Assembly (NCBI GenBank): GCA_963921825.1
Contig: OY997593.1
Coordinates: forward strand, 59,194,039-59,258,038
Source: Erodium maritimum
Taxonomy: Eukaryota > Streptophyta > Magnoliopsida > Geraniales > Geraniaceae
Length of the DNA stretch: 64,000 nt
Direction of reading: 5' to 3'
Shown: positions 44,300 to 54,297 of the stretch, piece after piece
Layout of the letters: each line of letters starts with the position of its first letter
Position numbering within the stretch: position 1 is the stretch's first letter
Program-made: the position numbers and the translations under genes
The notes under the pieces: model-generated
What the model was told of the DNA's origin: nothing
Databases searched by the model: none
The model's input: only the letters and a program-made list of their open reading frames with translations

Positions 44300-44314
44300 T
44301 TAAGGGGGGTAGAT
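44300..44314 (+). other. Polypurine tract of Gypsy D
   Basis: TTAAGGGGGGTAGAT directly precedes the TG of the 3' LTR at 44315. Confidence 0.8.
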
Positions 44315-45507
44315 TGTAATAACCACTCCCGGTCAACGCCAGTCAAATCTGGGAAAAATAGGAAAATTTAAAATTTTTAAGACAGACACTTAAATGAACC
44401 TAAATTTGACCCCGAGGGTCTTATCGGACTTAAGTTGACCCCGATATCGACCAAGGTGAGTTCCGGGGGACTCATGGCAACTTTCTGACCAATTTGGGAA
44501 AGGTTGACTTTTTGCTGGAAAAGTCAACCGAGTGACGTTTTGGTCCATTCGAGGTCCGTTTTGGATCCAAAAAGCTTAGCCGTCGTCGTAACGGTCTTAG
44601 TTGACCCGTTTCCTTGTAGCCCGTGAAGTTTCGTAATTTCTTGGAAAAAGTGCCCGTTCGAGGCCCGAGACGGCCGAATTTCACGAATCTGACTGAAAAA
44701 TGTCTAGAAGATATTTTCCAAAAAGGGGTGGGACCCACTTGCCACATGTCATACAAATGGTGGTGGTTGGTTTTTAAAATAAAGAAAAAGAAATATGAGT
44801 GTTAGTTTTGTAAATAAGTGTAGTTGGTGGTTTTTGAACAAAACAAAATGAAATGAAGGTTGAGTGTTCGGCCATTAACCAAAAAAGAGAAGAAATAGAG
44901 AGAGAAAGAAGAGAGAGAAAGGGAAGGCGAGAAGGGAAGAAGAAGGTTGGGTTTTTGGTGATTTCCCGACGATCCGACCGACCGATCGACTCAACGATTG
45001 AAGATTCGAACTCCCCTCGTCATTCCCTACGGTGAGAACCCAATCTTTTCTCATTTTGGCACGTTTGGATTTTAGGGTTTGAGTTTAAACGGTTTGATTA
45101 AGGTTGGGTTTTGATTAAGATGGGTTTAAAGTGAATGGTTGAGGTTTGGGGTTCGTTAGGAACGTTTTGGGGCGAAAAGGAAATTTTCCCATTATGGCCG
45201 TGTGGGGCCCACGTGTTAGGGTCTCGGGTTTTCGTGTTCGGGTGGTTTAGGACGATCCCCAAATCATTAATCCACACCCGGAACGAGTTTTGGAATTAAA
45301 TTGTGAAAGTTGGAATCTCGGGTTTAGAAACTTTAAACGCAAATTAAATTACTCGGGAGTCGGAAATTGATTCCGTCGAGTGCATAGGAACCCTTGAATT
45401 ATTCTAAGACCGTAGAAACGAAAACGGGAATTTTCGGAGCCCTGGAAGGACGTTTCCAAAACCCGGGCAGATTCGTCATGTCGGGCGAATCGGGCTTTTC
45501 TGGGTCC

Positions 45508-45565
45508 ATTATCGACAACGTCGAGTAATTGGGAAGTTTGGGAGTGATCGACATTGTCGGGGTTA
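45508..45565 (+). promoter_or_regulatory. Paired dyad CGACAACGTCG..CGACATTGTCG, conserved in the LTR family
   Basis: Two 11 bp near-palindromes about 45 bp apart, separated by AGTAATTGGGAAGTTTGGGA. The same pair with the same spacing and spacer text occurs in LTR B (about 29886), C (about 34675) and F (about 58228), while flanking DNA varies. Conservation in each copy suggests a functional cis element or a stable RNA fold; which one is unknown. The 5' LTR of Gypsy D lacks it. Confidence 0.55.
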
Positions 45566-45989
45566 CTTTTGGGCGTCAAGTTTATAAAATTCCAGTTTAT
45601 GTCTGCGAACTTAAAGGTATTTAAATTGTGTTCTTTTTAGATCGTGCCGCTGACAGAGGAAAGAGAAAGCTAGGCGAGTGATCGAGATCACGCCGGAGCT
45701 TGTTTGTGCGCTTTTGGAGAAAACATACGAGGTAGGGAAAAGTAGCCAGATCTCGGCCCTGATTAGGGAAAGTTAACAGTAGAAATGCATGTGACACCGG
45801 GGTGTCGTGGGTTAAGTAAGTTTATCGAATATTAGAAAGGCAGGCGACACCGGGTGGTGTCGTATGATACGAGAACGTATCGAACAATAGAAATGCATGT
45901 GACACTTAGTAGTGTCGTAGGAGCAGTGAACTTTCGATATTAGAATTACTGGAGGCATTTGGTTATGCCCGGAGGTTGATTGTTTAATT

Positions 45990-46340
45990 TATGTCTTGGG
46001 TGGCCATGAGAGCCTGTATTTTACTGTTGGTGTCTTGGGTGGCCATGAGAGCCCGTGTCATTACTGTTGGTGTCTTGGGTGGCCATGAGAGACCGTGTCT
46101 TTACTGTTGGTGTCTTGGGTGACCATGAGAGCCCGTACTTTAATGTTCGCGTCTTGGGTGGCCATGAGAGCCCGTATTTTACTGTTGGTGTCTTGGGTGG
46201 CCATGGGAGCCCGTGTCTTTACTATTGGTGTCTTGGCTGGCCATGAGAGCCCGTGTCTTTAATGTTGGTGTCTTGGGTGGCCATGAGTGCCCGTGGGGTT
46301 GTTGAGCCCGTGTGTTACCGTTGGTGTTTTGGGTGGCCGT
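45990..46340 (+). repeat. 40 bp minisatellite in the 3' LTR
   Basis: About eight units of TCTTGGGTGGCCATGAGAGC plus CCGTGTCTTTACTGTTGGTG, the same unit as in the 5' LTR at 38170-38960. Confidence 0.85.
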
Positions 46341-47226
46341 GAGTGCCCGAGGGGTTGTTGACCCCGAGTCTTTACAGTTGGTGTGTCTTGGGTTGCCATG
46401 AGTGCCTGTGGAGTGTTGTACCGGTGTTGTTGCTGTTTTTTGAACTTTGGTTGTGATTGTGATTGTGGTTACCTGAGGTTGGGGGCCCGCTTCATGAAAT
46501 GGGGGTCCTGTGATCGCACGCGTCTGCATGTTCAGACGGGGTAGGGGGCTCGCCCGTGAGGAAAGGGGTCCTGGCCGCGCGTGCGTGGTTAGGGGTGACA
46601 GGTCGACAGCCTGATACGACTTTGTGTCGGGAAAAGTGCGACAGGTCGACCGCCTGGCCTGACATGGATCGGTAAAAGGCGTGGGGGTTACTGAGCAGTT
46701 GGAGTGCGATCCTTTGTGATCTTGTTTGGTGTGCGATCCTTAGTGATCTTGGGTGTTGTGTGGTTATCTGTCGTGTCTTTGGAGGAAGTCGTCAATCGTT
46801 GTGTCGGGTCTACATTACGTGTCCGAATATTGAGTAGGTTGAGGAAAGTGACGGTTTGTGTGTCAGTCGGGTTGTTGTTGGTGTTACCGGCATTGTCTGC
46901 TAAGTATGTCGTAGTCAGTCTGCTATCTGTGGTGGTGAGCGAACGCTCACCCCTAGCTGCTTTTCCTACAGGTACTGGTCGCGGGATGGACTAGGTGAGC
47001 TCTCGAGGCTTGAAGAGCTAGGAGCGGAGTCCGGGTTTTCTTTTGAGTCTAGCGACGTACACTTTGCTTTTTTTTCGCTTGTTGGGACGTACTTTTGAGA
47101 TGTAAATAATTATTTTGATTAACTACTTGATGGTTTTAAAGTGATTTATTTAAAAGGTTCGAAAATGTTTTATTGTTTTAAACGTTCGCGTTCCGAGTTC
47201 GGTTCTACTGAATTTGGGGCGTGACA

Positions 47227-48417
47227 CCTCTTGTCCAGCCAACTCAAGGGCAATGAACTCAGACTCCATGGTGGAACGGGCTATACAAGTCTGCTTCGAA
47301 GACTTCCACGATATAGCACTCCACCCAAAGTGAACACATAACCACTCGTCGAGTTGATCTCATCATTACCTGAAACCCAGTTTGCATCGCAGTATCCTTC
47401 CAAAGGCGTAGGAAAGGTACTATAATGCAAGGACCAAGTCATAGTTCCTTTCGGGTACTTCAACAGTCGACTTAGAGCATTCCAATTCTCAGGGATTGGG
47501 TTATGGGTATACAGACTCAACCTGCTTACTGTGTAAGCAATGTCTGGTCGAGTACAGTTCATGAGGAACATCACATTTCCTATGATCTTGGCGTACTCAA
47601 CTTGTGAAACACTATCACCCAAGTTCTTTATTAAGTGTATGTTCGCATCATAGGGAGTCTTAGCAGGTATAACGTCGAAGTGATTGAATTTCTTCAACAC
47701 TTTCTCAACGTAGTGAGATTGACTCAAGGAGATGCCATTGGTGTGTCTCATAATCTTAACACCTAAAATGACATCAGCTTCTCCTAAGTCCTTCATCTCA
47801 AAATGTGATGACAAGAAGTTCTTGGTAACGTTCACTGCATCGATATTATCACCAAGAATCAACATGTCATCGACATAAAGATAGATAATCACACAACCCG
47901 ATTCCGTCATCTTCGAGTATACGCATGAATCGGAGTTGTTCACCTCGTATCCGTCAGTCACCAGAGTTTGATTGAACTTCTCATACCATTGTTTAGGTGC
48001 TTGTTTCAGACCATACATATACTTCTTCAGTTTACACACCTTGTTCTCTTGACCAGCAATCACAAACCCCTCGGGTTGAGACATATAGATCTCTTCCTTT
48101 AGATCACCATTCAAAAAGGCGGTCTTGACATCCATCTGATGAATTATCAAGCCGTGAATGGCTGCTAAAGCGACTAGAGACCTTATCATTGCAATCTTGG
48201 TCACAAGAGAATACGTGTCAAAGTAATCGACGTCTTTCTGTTGTGTAAACCCTCTAACCACGAGTCTCGCCTTGAACCGCTCTATTGTACCATCGGGTCT
48301 CAGCTTTTTCTTGAAGATCCACTTACTACTAATGGTTTTGGAACCTTTAGGTGAGTCTACTAGATCCCAAGTCTGATTCGATACAATGGATTCAAGTTCA
48401 GCCTGGATGGCCTCTTT
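47227..48417 (-). pseudogene. Copia reverse transcriptase and RNase H start
   Basis: The minus strand from 48261 reads [48 protein letters not shown], the catalytic YVDDMLI (47877-47857), then [11 protein letters not shown] and [13 protein letters not shown] of RNase H. The active-site residues are intact. Upstream, 48417-48262 in the same frame gives [14 protein letters not shown] and [21 protein letters not shown] one-base deletion near 47300 shifts [18 protein letters not shown] out of frame. The frame runs to ALELAGQE at 47227, where Gypsy D interrupts it. Confidence 0.9.
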
Positions 48418-49966
48418 TCAGAGGTTAGCATCAACAGATCTCAAAGCCTCGCCATAGGTCTTTGGATCTTCTTCTAACAGGAAGGCTGAAACGAACTCGT
48501 TTGAAACAACACCTTCAGGACCAACTTCGGCTAGAAAGGAGGTGACGTAGTCTTCTTCGAAGTTCTTCTCAATCCTGGGTCTCTTACTTCTCCTTGGTCC
48601 CTCAGCTTGACAACGTGAAGTAGAGCTTTCGGCAACCCACCTATCACGAAGCGACGGAAATGGGATAGTGGGTTCAACCAGATCAGCAACGACGTTCCTC
48701 TTCATTGGAAAGATGTGTTCGAAGAACTCAGCATCTCTAGCCTCAGAAATTGAGCGGTCATCTAGAGACATGAAGCGATACGCCGCGCTGGTCTGAGCAT
48801 AGTCTATGAACACACAATCATAGGTCTTAGATCCGATAGTGGTTCTCTTGGGGTCATTTAAGCCTACCTTCGCCAAAGACCCCCACACTCTGAGAAACCT
48901 TAGGTTAGGAGCATAAACCTTCCATAACTCGTAGGGAGTCTTATCTAGGTTCTTGTGCGGCACACGGTTAAGTATGTGACAAGCAGATAAGACGGCTTCC
49001 CCCCATATTTCATCAGGAAGGCCTGAACTAAGAAGCATTGCATTCATCATGTTCTTGAGCGTTTGGTTCTTACGTTCAGCTACTCCATTTTGTTGAGGCA
49101 TGTATGGTGTACTGGTTTCATGGATGATACCATTTGATTCACAAACGTCCTTTAAGAAGTTTGAGCCATACTCTCCTCCTCTATCGAATCTCTCTCTTGA
49201 TCTTCCTCTCGAGTTGGTTTTCTACCTCATTCTTATACTTGATGAACATCTCTTCAGCTTCATCCTTCGTAGTAAGAAGATAAACTCTCGCGAACCTAGA
49301 GCAATCGTCGATGAAGGTAACATAGTAATGTTTTCCTCCCTTGCTTCTCGAGTTCTTGAAATCCGCAAGATCGGTGTGGATTAATTCAAGTAGGTTCGTG
49401 TGCCTTGTTGTGACTGATTTGCAAGGTTTTTTTTTAGTGAATTTTGCCTCTACGCAAAGTTCACATTTCGAGAGTTCAGAGGTAGATAACGATGGTATTA
49501 TAGACATGTCTCTTAGTTGTTTAATTGAAGCAACATTCACATGTCCTAATCTACCATGCCACAGATCAAGAGACTCAGCAATATAAGCGGAAGCGGAAAT
49601 TTTATTATTGCTCAGGATTACATGATCGACATTGAAAAGAAAGAGACCCCCAAAATAATACCCCTTCCCTACAAAATATTCATTCTTGGTGAAATCCACA
49701 GTATCATTCTCTATGACGGTCTTCAAGCCAGCCTTCATCAGTAGAGGTCCAGAGACAAGGTTGTGTAGCAGGGTAGGGACACAAAGGGCATTACTGAGTA
49801 CGAGCGTCTTCCCAGATGTCAGCTTCATCGTAATCTTCCCGCTTCCAGAAATTATTACAGTAGAGTCATTTCCTATATGAACCACTTCACCAGGTGCAGT
49901 TGGTTCAAACTCATAGAAGAGTTCCCTTGAGTTGCAGAGATGACGGGAGGATGTAGAGTCCAACAC
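48418..49966 (-). pseudogene. Copia protease remnant and integrase, frameshifted
   Basis: Minus-strand order: protease start LDSTSSRHLCN at about 49963 (the usual catalytic DSG reads DST); GAG-pre-integrase LWHGRLGHVNVASIKQL and CELCVEAK, the HHCC zinc site; ELIHTDLADF and YYVTFIDDCSRFARVYLL with catalytic aspartates. A frameshift near 49185 displaces DRGGEYGSNF, which carries the catalytic glutamate. The frame resumes at 49101 with PQQNGVAERKNQTLKNMM. A TGA at 48418-48420 stands where NLWKEAIQAE is expected. Confidence 0.88.
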
Positions 49967-50728
49967 CTAGTCAACGGTGTTGTGAATCAGCATAGCCACA
50001 ACAACTACAGTAGCTACTTTGTCGTCGTCTTCAGTAATGTTGGCCCTTGTACCATTTTTCTTGTGGTCTTGACGATTCATGCATTGGTAGGCCTTGTGTC
50101 CAGCTTGACCGCAGACATAGCACAACATGTTCTGCCTTGATTTGTTGATAGCAGATGAAGGCTTCACATATTTGTTGCGGTTGTTGGGAGGTCCTCGCTT
50201 GGGTGCTTCCTTGGACTTCGGCTTCGGTTGTTGGGACTGACGAGACGGCCCACCGGACTCCACAATGTTGGCCTTCACCGACGGAGGCGGCAAAGGTGGG
50301 ATGGCACTCTGAGCATCCTTCAGGCGGTTCGCTTCCTCAATCTTCATGTGGCGAATGAGATCTTGAAGCGTTAGGTCCTTCTCTATGTGCTTCAGGTGGC
50401 AGCGATAGTCTTTCCACGGCGGTGGAAACTTCTCCAGCAGCACATGAGCGAGGAATACCTTGTGCATGTCCATCCCTTCATTGACGACGGCCGCGGACAG
50501 GTCCTCGTAAACGTGAACTTGGTCCATGATCGACCTGTTGTCAACCATCTGGAACACAAGCCACTGGCTTACGACAGCCCCGTACTTCTTCTCCAAAGTC
50601 TCCCAAATAAATTTGGCAGACTTGTGGCCAGCAAGCAGATCGAACAGGGGATGGGACATAGAGTCCAAGAGTTGGCCACGGGCAACCTTATTATCCTTAA
50701 CATACTTAATACGTTTGGCCTCATTGTT
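49967..50728 (-). pseudogene. Copia gag, N-terminus lost
   Basis: From about 50728 the minus frame reads NNEAKRIKYVKDN, HKSAKFIWETLEKKYGA, LLEKFPPPWKDYRCHL, LTLQDLIRHMKIEEANRLKD and a CCHC knuckle CYVCGQAGHKAYQC, as in Copia gag. The 34 residues before NNEAK come from LTR sequence, so capsid N-terminal sequence is missing. The frame ends in TAG at 49967, where GACTGG of the usual DWVLDS motif reads GACTAG. Confidence 0.87.
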
Positions 50729-50974
50729 TTTTGCCCAAAAAGATAGTTTTACCCGCCCCGTAGGGGCTCCACCCGAACCCGACCCGGACGGACAGTGACG
50801 ACGGTGCGCGCGAGGTGTGTTCCGGCCCAATTGGCATAGGCCCGGTAGGAGTTCTGAACAGGACTCATAGGGAAGCTAATATAAACGCTCAAGCTTGCCC
50901 ATTGGTTTCCGATGTGGTACTTCAGTAAAATACAAAAGAAGCAGCCATGGCTTTGAAAACCAATTTATCCAACA
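50726..50974 (-). repeat. Truncated 5' LTR of the Copia element, fused to gag
   Basis: Matches the first 280 bp or so of the 3' LTR (31741-31600 then 28571-28431) down to GGGCAAAAAAC. It then continues as AATGAGGCCAAACG of gag. The LTR end, primer-binding site and gag start have been deleted. Confidence 0.75.
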
Positions 50975-51230
50975 AAAAAGGTTCCAAATTGTGGACAATA
51001 AGAACAAATTGGCTCCCACTTATGAAGTTCTAATTATAATATTATGATTTTTATTCAAAGCCAAAATTAGGTTTAGTGCCCATACTGAAAACAATAACAA
51101 TACCATAAATCAGGTTCAAACATTTTTATGTGTCAACTAAGTTTCTATTAAAATATTATGATTTTTTTCAGAGCTTAAATCAGGTATGTGATTCGCTATA
51201 AGGCATAATTAAACATAAAAATCAATTCCC
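50975..51230 (+). repeat. Host repeat unit 2, right part
   Basis: GGTTCCAAATTGTGGACAAT, AATTGGCTCCCACTTATG, AATTAGGTTTAGTGCCCATA and TATTAAAATATTATGATTTT follow the same order as 26875-27700. It is the right flank of the Copia insertion. Confidence 0.65.
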
Positions 51231-51780
51231 CTTTACCCATTTTCCTAAGAAACAAAAAATTAAGGAAATATGCCAAATTGTGCTAATTTATCATTGACTC
51301 ATCATCCAATTTTAAATTCAAAACAATCCAATGCAATTGTTGGCCTTGAAACAAACCTAATCTCAATCAATCCTTGCTCACGTGGTGTGATAACATGAAA
51401 ATACAAATACAGCAACGTATATGACCAATTTTCAACATAAAGTCACCTTCGGGAGACGGAGAAAACACAAAACATAAGATGATTATATTACACGGGTGTT
51501 TCTCGAGAAAGAAATAGAGTTACAAGATCTATGAATTCAACAAGAATGCGAATGAAAAAACATAGCTGATTTCATCTATTAAATTACCATAGCCAATTTT
51601 CAACATTAATTCTTGATGACATGAGATAGAAATACATAAAAGTTACATGATTCTAATAAAAAAACTTATTCCGTCCATTAAATTTTTATCGGACAATTAT
51701 CAACATTGATTCCTAATAACATGAAAATCAATCTTCAACACTGATTTGTGCAAATTAAATTTCTATTGGCATGTTTTCAA
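51231..51780. other. AT-rich sequence, no gene seen
   Basis: Short repeats of TTTTCAACATTGATTCCTAA-type words recur (about 51595, 51700, 52204), suggesting an old tandem repeat now split by the MITE at 51781. No ORF. Confidence 0.4.
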
Positions 51781-51967
51781 GGGTAAATTACAAATACCTA
51801 CCCCAAACTTGTAGCGTTTGACTCATACAGTTATACTTACCCTAAAGTTTTTCTTTAACTGATACCTACTCAGATGTTTAGTTATATAACAAATAGCCCA
51901 AGTCGTCAGCTAAAATGACGAAAATACCCTGAACTACACTTCAATAATTATTTAAAAAATCACTTTG

Positions 51968-52000
<33 letters not shown>

Positions 52001-52203
52001 CTTATTAAATCACTTCAGTTTTATTTAAAAAATCACTTCAAATTTATTTTTAAAAAATCATTGAGTGCATTTTCGTCATTTTAGCTGACGGCTTGGGCTA
52101 TTTGTTATATAATTAAACATTTGAGTAGGTGTCAGTTAAAATTTTTTTAGGGTATGTATCAGTTAATTGCTACAAGTTTGGGGTAGGTATTTGTAATTTA
52201 CCC
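51781..52203. mobile_element. Palindromic MULE-type MITE with TA microsatellite core
   Basis: Left end GGGTAAATTACAAATACCTA and right end TAGGTATTTGTAATTTACCC are perfect inverted repeats. Pairing continues for most of each arm (CCCAAGTCGTCAGCTAAAAT against ATTTTAGCTGACGGCTTGGG). Flanks TGTTTTCAA and TATTTTCAA form a 9 bp TSD with one mismatch, pointing to the Mutator superfamily. A (TA) run of about 16 repeats lies at 51969-52000. No coding sequence. Confidence 0.82.
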
Positions 52204-52212
52204 TATTTTCAA

Positions 52213-53270
52213 CATTGATTCCTAAAGACATGAAAAGCAGTCTACAATACCAATTAAATTGTTAAATCATGATAATCAAACACCAAATTCTAAACTGATA
52301 TATTGCATCTACAACCAATATAATCGTCTATATTACACACTAAATCCAAATATTACGTACAACAATATACTAAAAAATTACAAATTCCATAAATATTACA
52401 CTTCCATAGTGCCCTAAAACTCAATGTTTTTCATATAAGATACTAATTAAATTGTTGAAAAGGAATAACTCAACCGTGTAGAACAGTTACTTCCTCTACA
52501 TCGTAAATGTTCATGATTTCTCAAGGTTTCAGTTTGTATCAACAAACTCTGTAAATAAACCATTCACCTAAACAAATAATATGAGTTTAGAATCTTAGTG
52601 CATGGGTTGATTAGCATAATTTCTAGTATTCATATTATTTCCTCGATAAACTTTTTATCAGGAAAGAAACCAACTTACCTAATAATATGAGGTGCTAGAA
52701 CCAAAGACGAACCTAGGAGGGAACTCATCCACACCAAGCACCACCGGTTCTAAATTTAGCGGAAAAAGAGGTTCCAGATTTTTATAACTTGTGCCCTGTA
52801 TTCAAATTCTAAATGCTCGAATTTTCATGAATTTTTTGTTCTTTCCGAACAGAGCTGCCTGAACTCCATGGATTCAAATTCTAAATGCATAGCTTTCCAT
52901 GATTTTTTTATTCTTTCCGATTATAACTGACCGAATTTTATCACCCTTCTCATATCTACAGCCTGAGAAAAAAAAGGCTTAGCCACCACACTTGGCCCTT
53001 ATTTCATATGACTTCCGTTCATAATGCATTCAAAGGCATTTAGCTGGTCTTTGTGATGCAATCCAAATCAAGGACATTTTGACGCAATGGCTAGAAAACC
53101 CGAAAATGAACCAGTGTCCGATTTTGACAAATCCTTAGCATTTTTAGGGTCGAAACGGGCTCCCGAGAAATGCTCATGGATTTTTCATGATGTATGATGT
53201 TTTTTGGCCATCTGAGGTCGTCTGGAGGGGTAAAATTATACTTTTAGGAGTACGATTCGTTATTTCCTGT
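52213..53270. other. AT-rich sequence, no gene; one duplicated segment
   Basis: ATTCAAATTCTAAATGC followed by a related CATGATTTTTT and TTCTTTCCGA occurs twice (about 52800 and 52873), a diverged duplication of about 70 bp. No ORF or RNA gene is supported. Confidence 0.4.
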
Positions 53271-53549
53271 TTTTGTTATGATTTGAGGTATCCTTATTCG
53301 AATTAGGGTTTTGGGGTTTAGTTTCTTATTGTATTATGACTTTGAGATTTTAGTTTTCTGTTTAAGCACTTTATAGCTTTAATTGTAATTCAGATTTTGA
53401 TTAATAAACATAAAACGAGTTTCTACTCAACTCATCTCTTTCAGTATTCTCTTGAATCAATGAATTTGATAACTTTCTTGCTCGGTATTATTCGTGAAAC
53501 AATGAGTTCAATAAAGAAGTCTCCTTTCAGCTACACACTCTACATCAGT
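53271..53549 (+). repeat. 3' part of a Gypsy 5' LTR (unrelated to the long-LTR family)
   Basis: Inferred because a primer-binding site follows at 53550. The segment has ATTAATAAACATAAAACGAG and ends CACTCTACATCAGT. The LTR start cannot be located. Confidence 0.4.
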
Positions 53550-53561
53550 TGGTATCAAAGC
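53550..53561 (+). other. Primer-binding site (initiator Met tRNA type)
   Basis: TGGTATCAAAGC differs from the canonical TGGTATCAGAGC by one base and lies 18 bp before the gag ATG. Confidence 0.7.
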
Positions 53562-53578
53562 CTCACCATTCCAGGATT

Positions 53579-54290
53579 ATGCCGCCTCGCTGAGCTGTTT
53601 GCCAGGCCGTCGCCGCCTATGATGGTGTTTATAATGCTGAGGTGATTATTGTAGTTCGTCGTGAGAACGATGATTTAAGGCATCAGGTCGAGTTACTATC
53701 TCGGAGAATGGATGCTATGCTTTGTCGCGATGACGTGAATGCCACAGACGTTGATAATCCCTTCGCCTTAGATACCAGGGATCACTCTCCAGTTCGCTAT
53801 GTCCCCGATAATCGATGGGAGCATGAGTTTAGGGAGGAGATTCCACAATTCGATGGCAGCCTCAAACCTAGGGAAGTCGTGGACTGGTTGTCGCAAGTCG
53901 AGGAGATTCTAGACAAGGAAGTTCCCGATGATCGTTGGGTTTCACTTGTTGCAATCCACTTGTAGAGACGTGCGCAAGCTTAGCGGCAACACGTGAAGCA
54001 AACTAGGGTTCGCCATGGTAAGGAGAAGATCCGAAATTGGGGAAAGTTTAAGAAGCGAATCCGGGCTGCGTTCTTACCCTATAATTCCGACTGGGAATTG
54101 TAACAACGGTTGTAGAATATTTTCCAAGCATCCCGTTCAGTTGAGGAGTACTCTACTAGAATTTTATACTTACCTTGCTCGTATTGATATTACAAATTCT
54201 CCTCTCCAGTTGGTGTCTTGTTACATTGAAGGACTACGTCTCCAACTGTATATGAAGTATGAGAGATTTAGGGTACTGAGATTGAATTAT
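53579..54290 (+). pseudogene. Ty3/Gypsy gag fragment with five in-frame stops
   Basis: From ATG at 53579 the frame reads MPPR, stop, AVCQAVAAYDGV, then RRENDDLRHQVELLSRRMDA, EFREEIPQFDGSLKPREVVD, WLSQVEEILDKEVPDDRW and SLVAIHL, followed by RNWGKFKKRIRAAFLPYNSD and, after a frame change, PLQLVSCYIEGLRLQL. This is the Ty3/Gypsy Retrotrans_gag capsid domain. Stops at 53591 (CGA to TGA pattern), 53963, 53981 and two near 54101-54115 sit where glutamine, arginine or tryptophan is expected. The zinc knuckle and all of pol are absent. Confidence 0.85.
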
Positions 54291-54297
54291 TACTAAA

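Larger units (their letters stand above)
37159..47226 (+). mobile_element. Ty3/Gypsy retrotransposon (copy D/E), complete structure, defective coding
   Basis: 5' LTR 37159-39765, PBS at 39769, remnants of protease, RT, RNase H and integrase at 41147-44280, polypurine tract, and 3' LTR 44315-47226. Perfect TSD CCTCT (37154-37158 and 47227-47231). Protease, RT, RNase H, integrase order and an integrase C-terminus reading VRWRHHVVEST place it in Ty3/Gypsy. That tail resembles the chromodomain-like end of plant chromoviruses such as Tekay, but lineage is inference. No gag is recognisable, RT has stops and an altered active site, and the integrase core is deleted. The two LTRs differ by a deletion of about 660 bp and by minisatellite copy number. 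Confidence 0.9.
44315..47226 (+). repeat. 3' LTR of Gypsy D (copy E, 2912 bp)
   Basis: TGTAATAACCACTCCCGG..GAATTTGGGGCGTGACA. It retains the full conserved 5' half: GA-rich leader about 44880-44945, CTACGGTGAGAACC at 45028, a GGGCAGATTCG..CGAATCGGG hairpin near 45466 and paired dyads at 45508-45562. The minisatellite at 45990-46340 has about eight units, against seventeen in the 5' LTR. GGTGAGCGAACGCTCACC lies at 46934. Confidence 0.9.
27872..50974 (-). mobile_element. Ty1/Copia retrotransposon carrying nested Gypsy LTRs and a plastid DNA segment
   Basis: Minus-strand order from 50974: truncated 5' LTR, gag, protease, integrase, RT, RNase H, 3' untranslated region, rpoB segment, 3' LTR. LTR ends are TGTTGGAT..TTCCAACA. 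Left flank AAAAG and right flank AAAAAG adjoin GGTTCCAAATTGTGG, and the unoccupied paralogue at about 26868 reads TGTGAAAAGGGTTCCAAATT, which fixes both ends. Nested inside are a solo Gypsy LTR (28572-31599), a truncated Gypsy (33481 to about 37133) and a Gypsy element (37159-47226). Nonsense codons, two frameshifts and a 5' deletion make it inactive. That all parts belong to a single element is inferred from the order, orientation and flanks. Confidence 0.75.

Noticed and set aside
33476..47231. A single Gypsy element from 33481 to 47226
   Set aside because: Flanks TGTCT and CCTCT do not match. CCTCT at 37154-37158 matches instead, and Copia codons separate the two LTR starts.
51969..52001. 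(TA)n run as a replication or matrix-attachment signal
   Set aside because: It is the microsatellite core of a palindromic MITE; nothing else supports another role.
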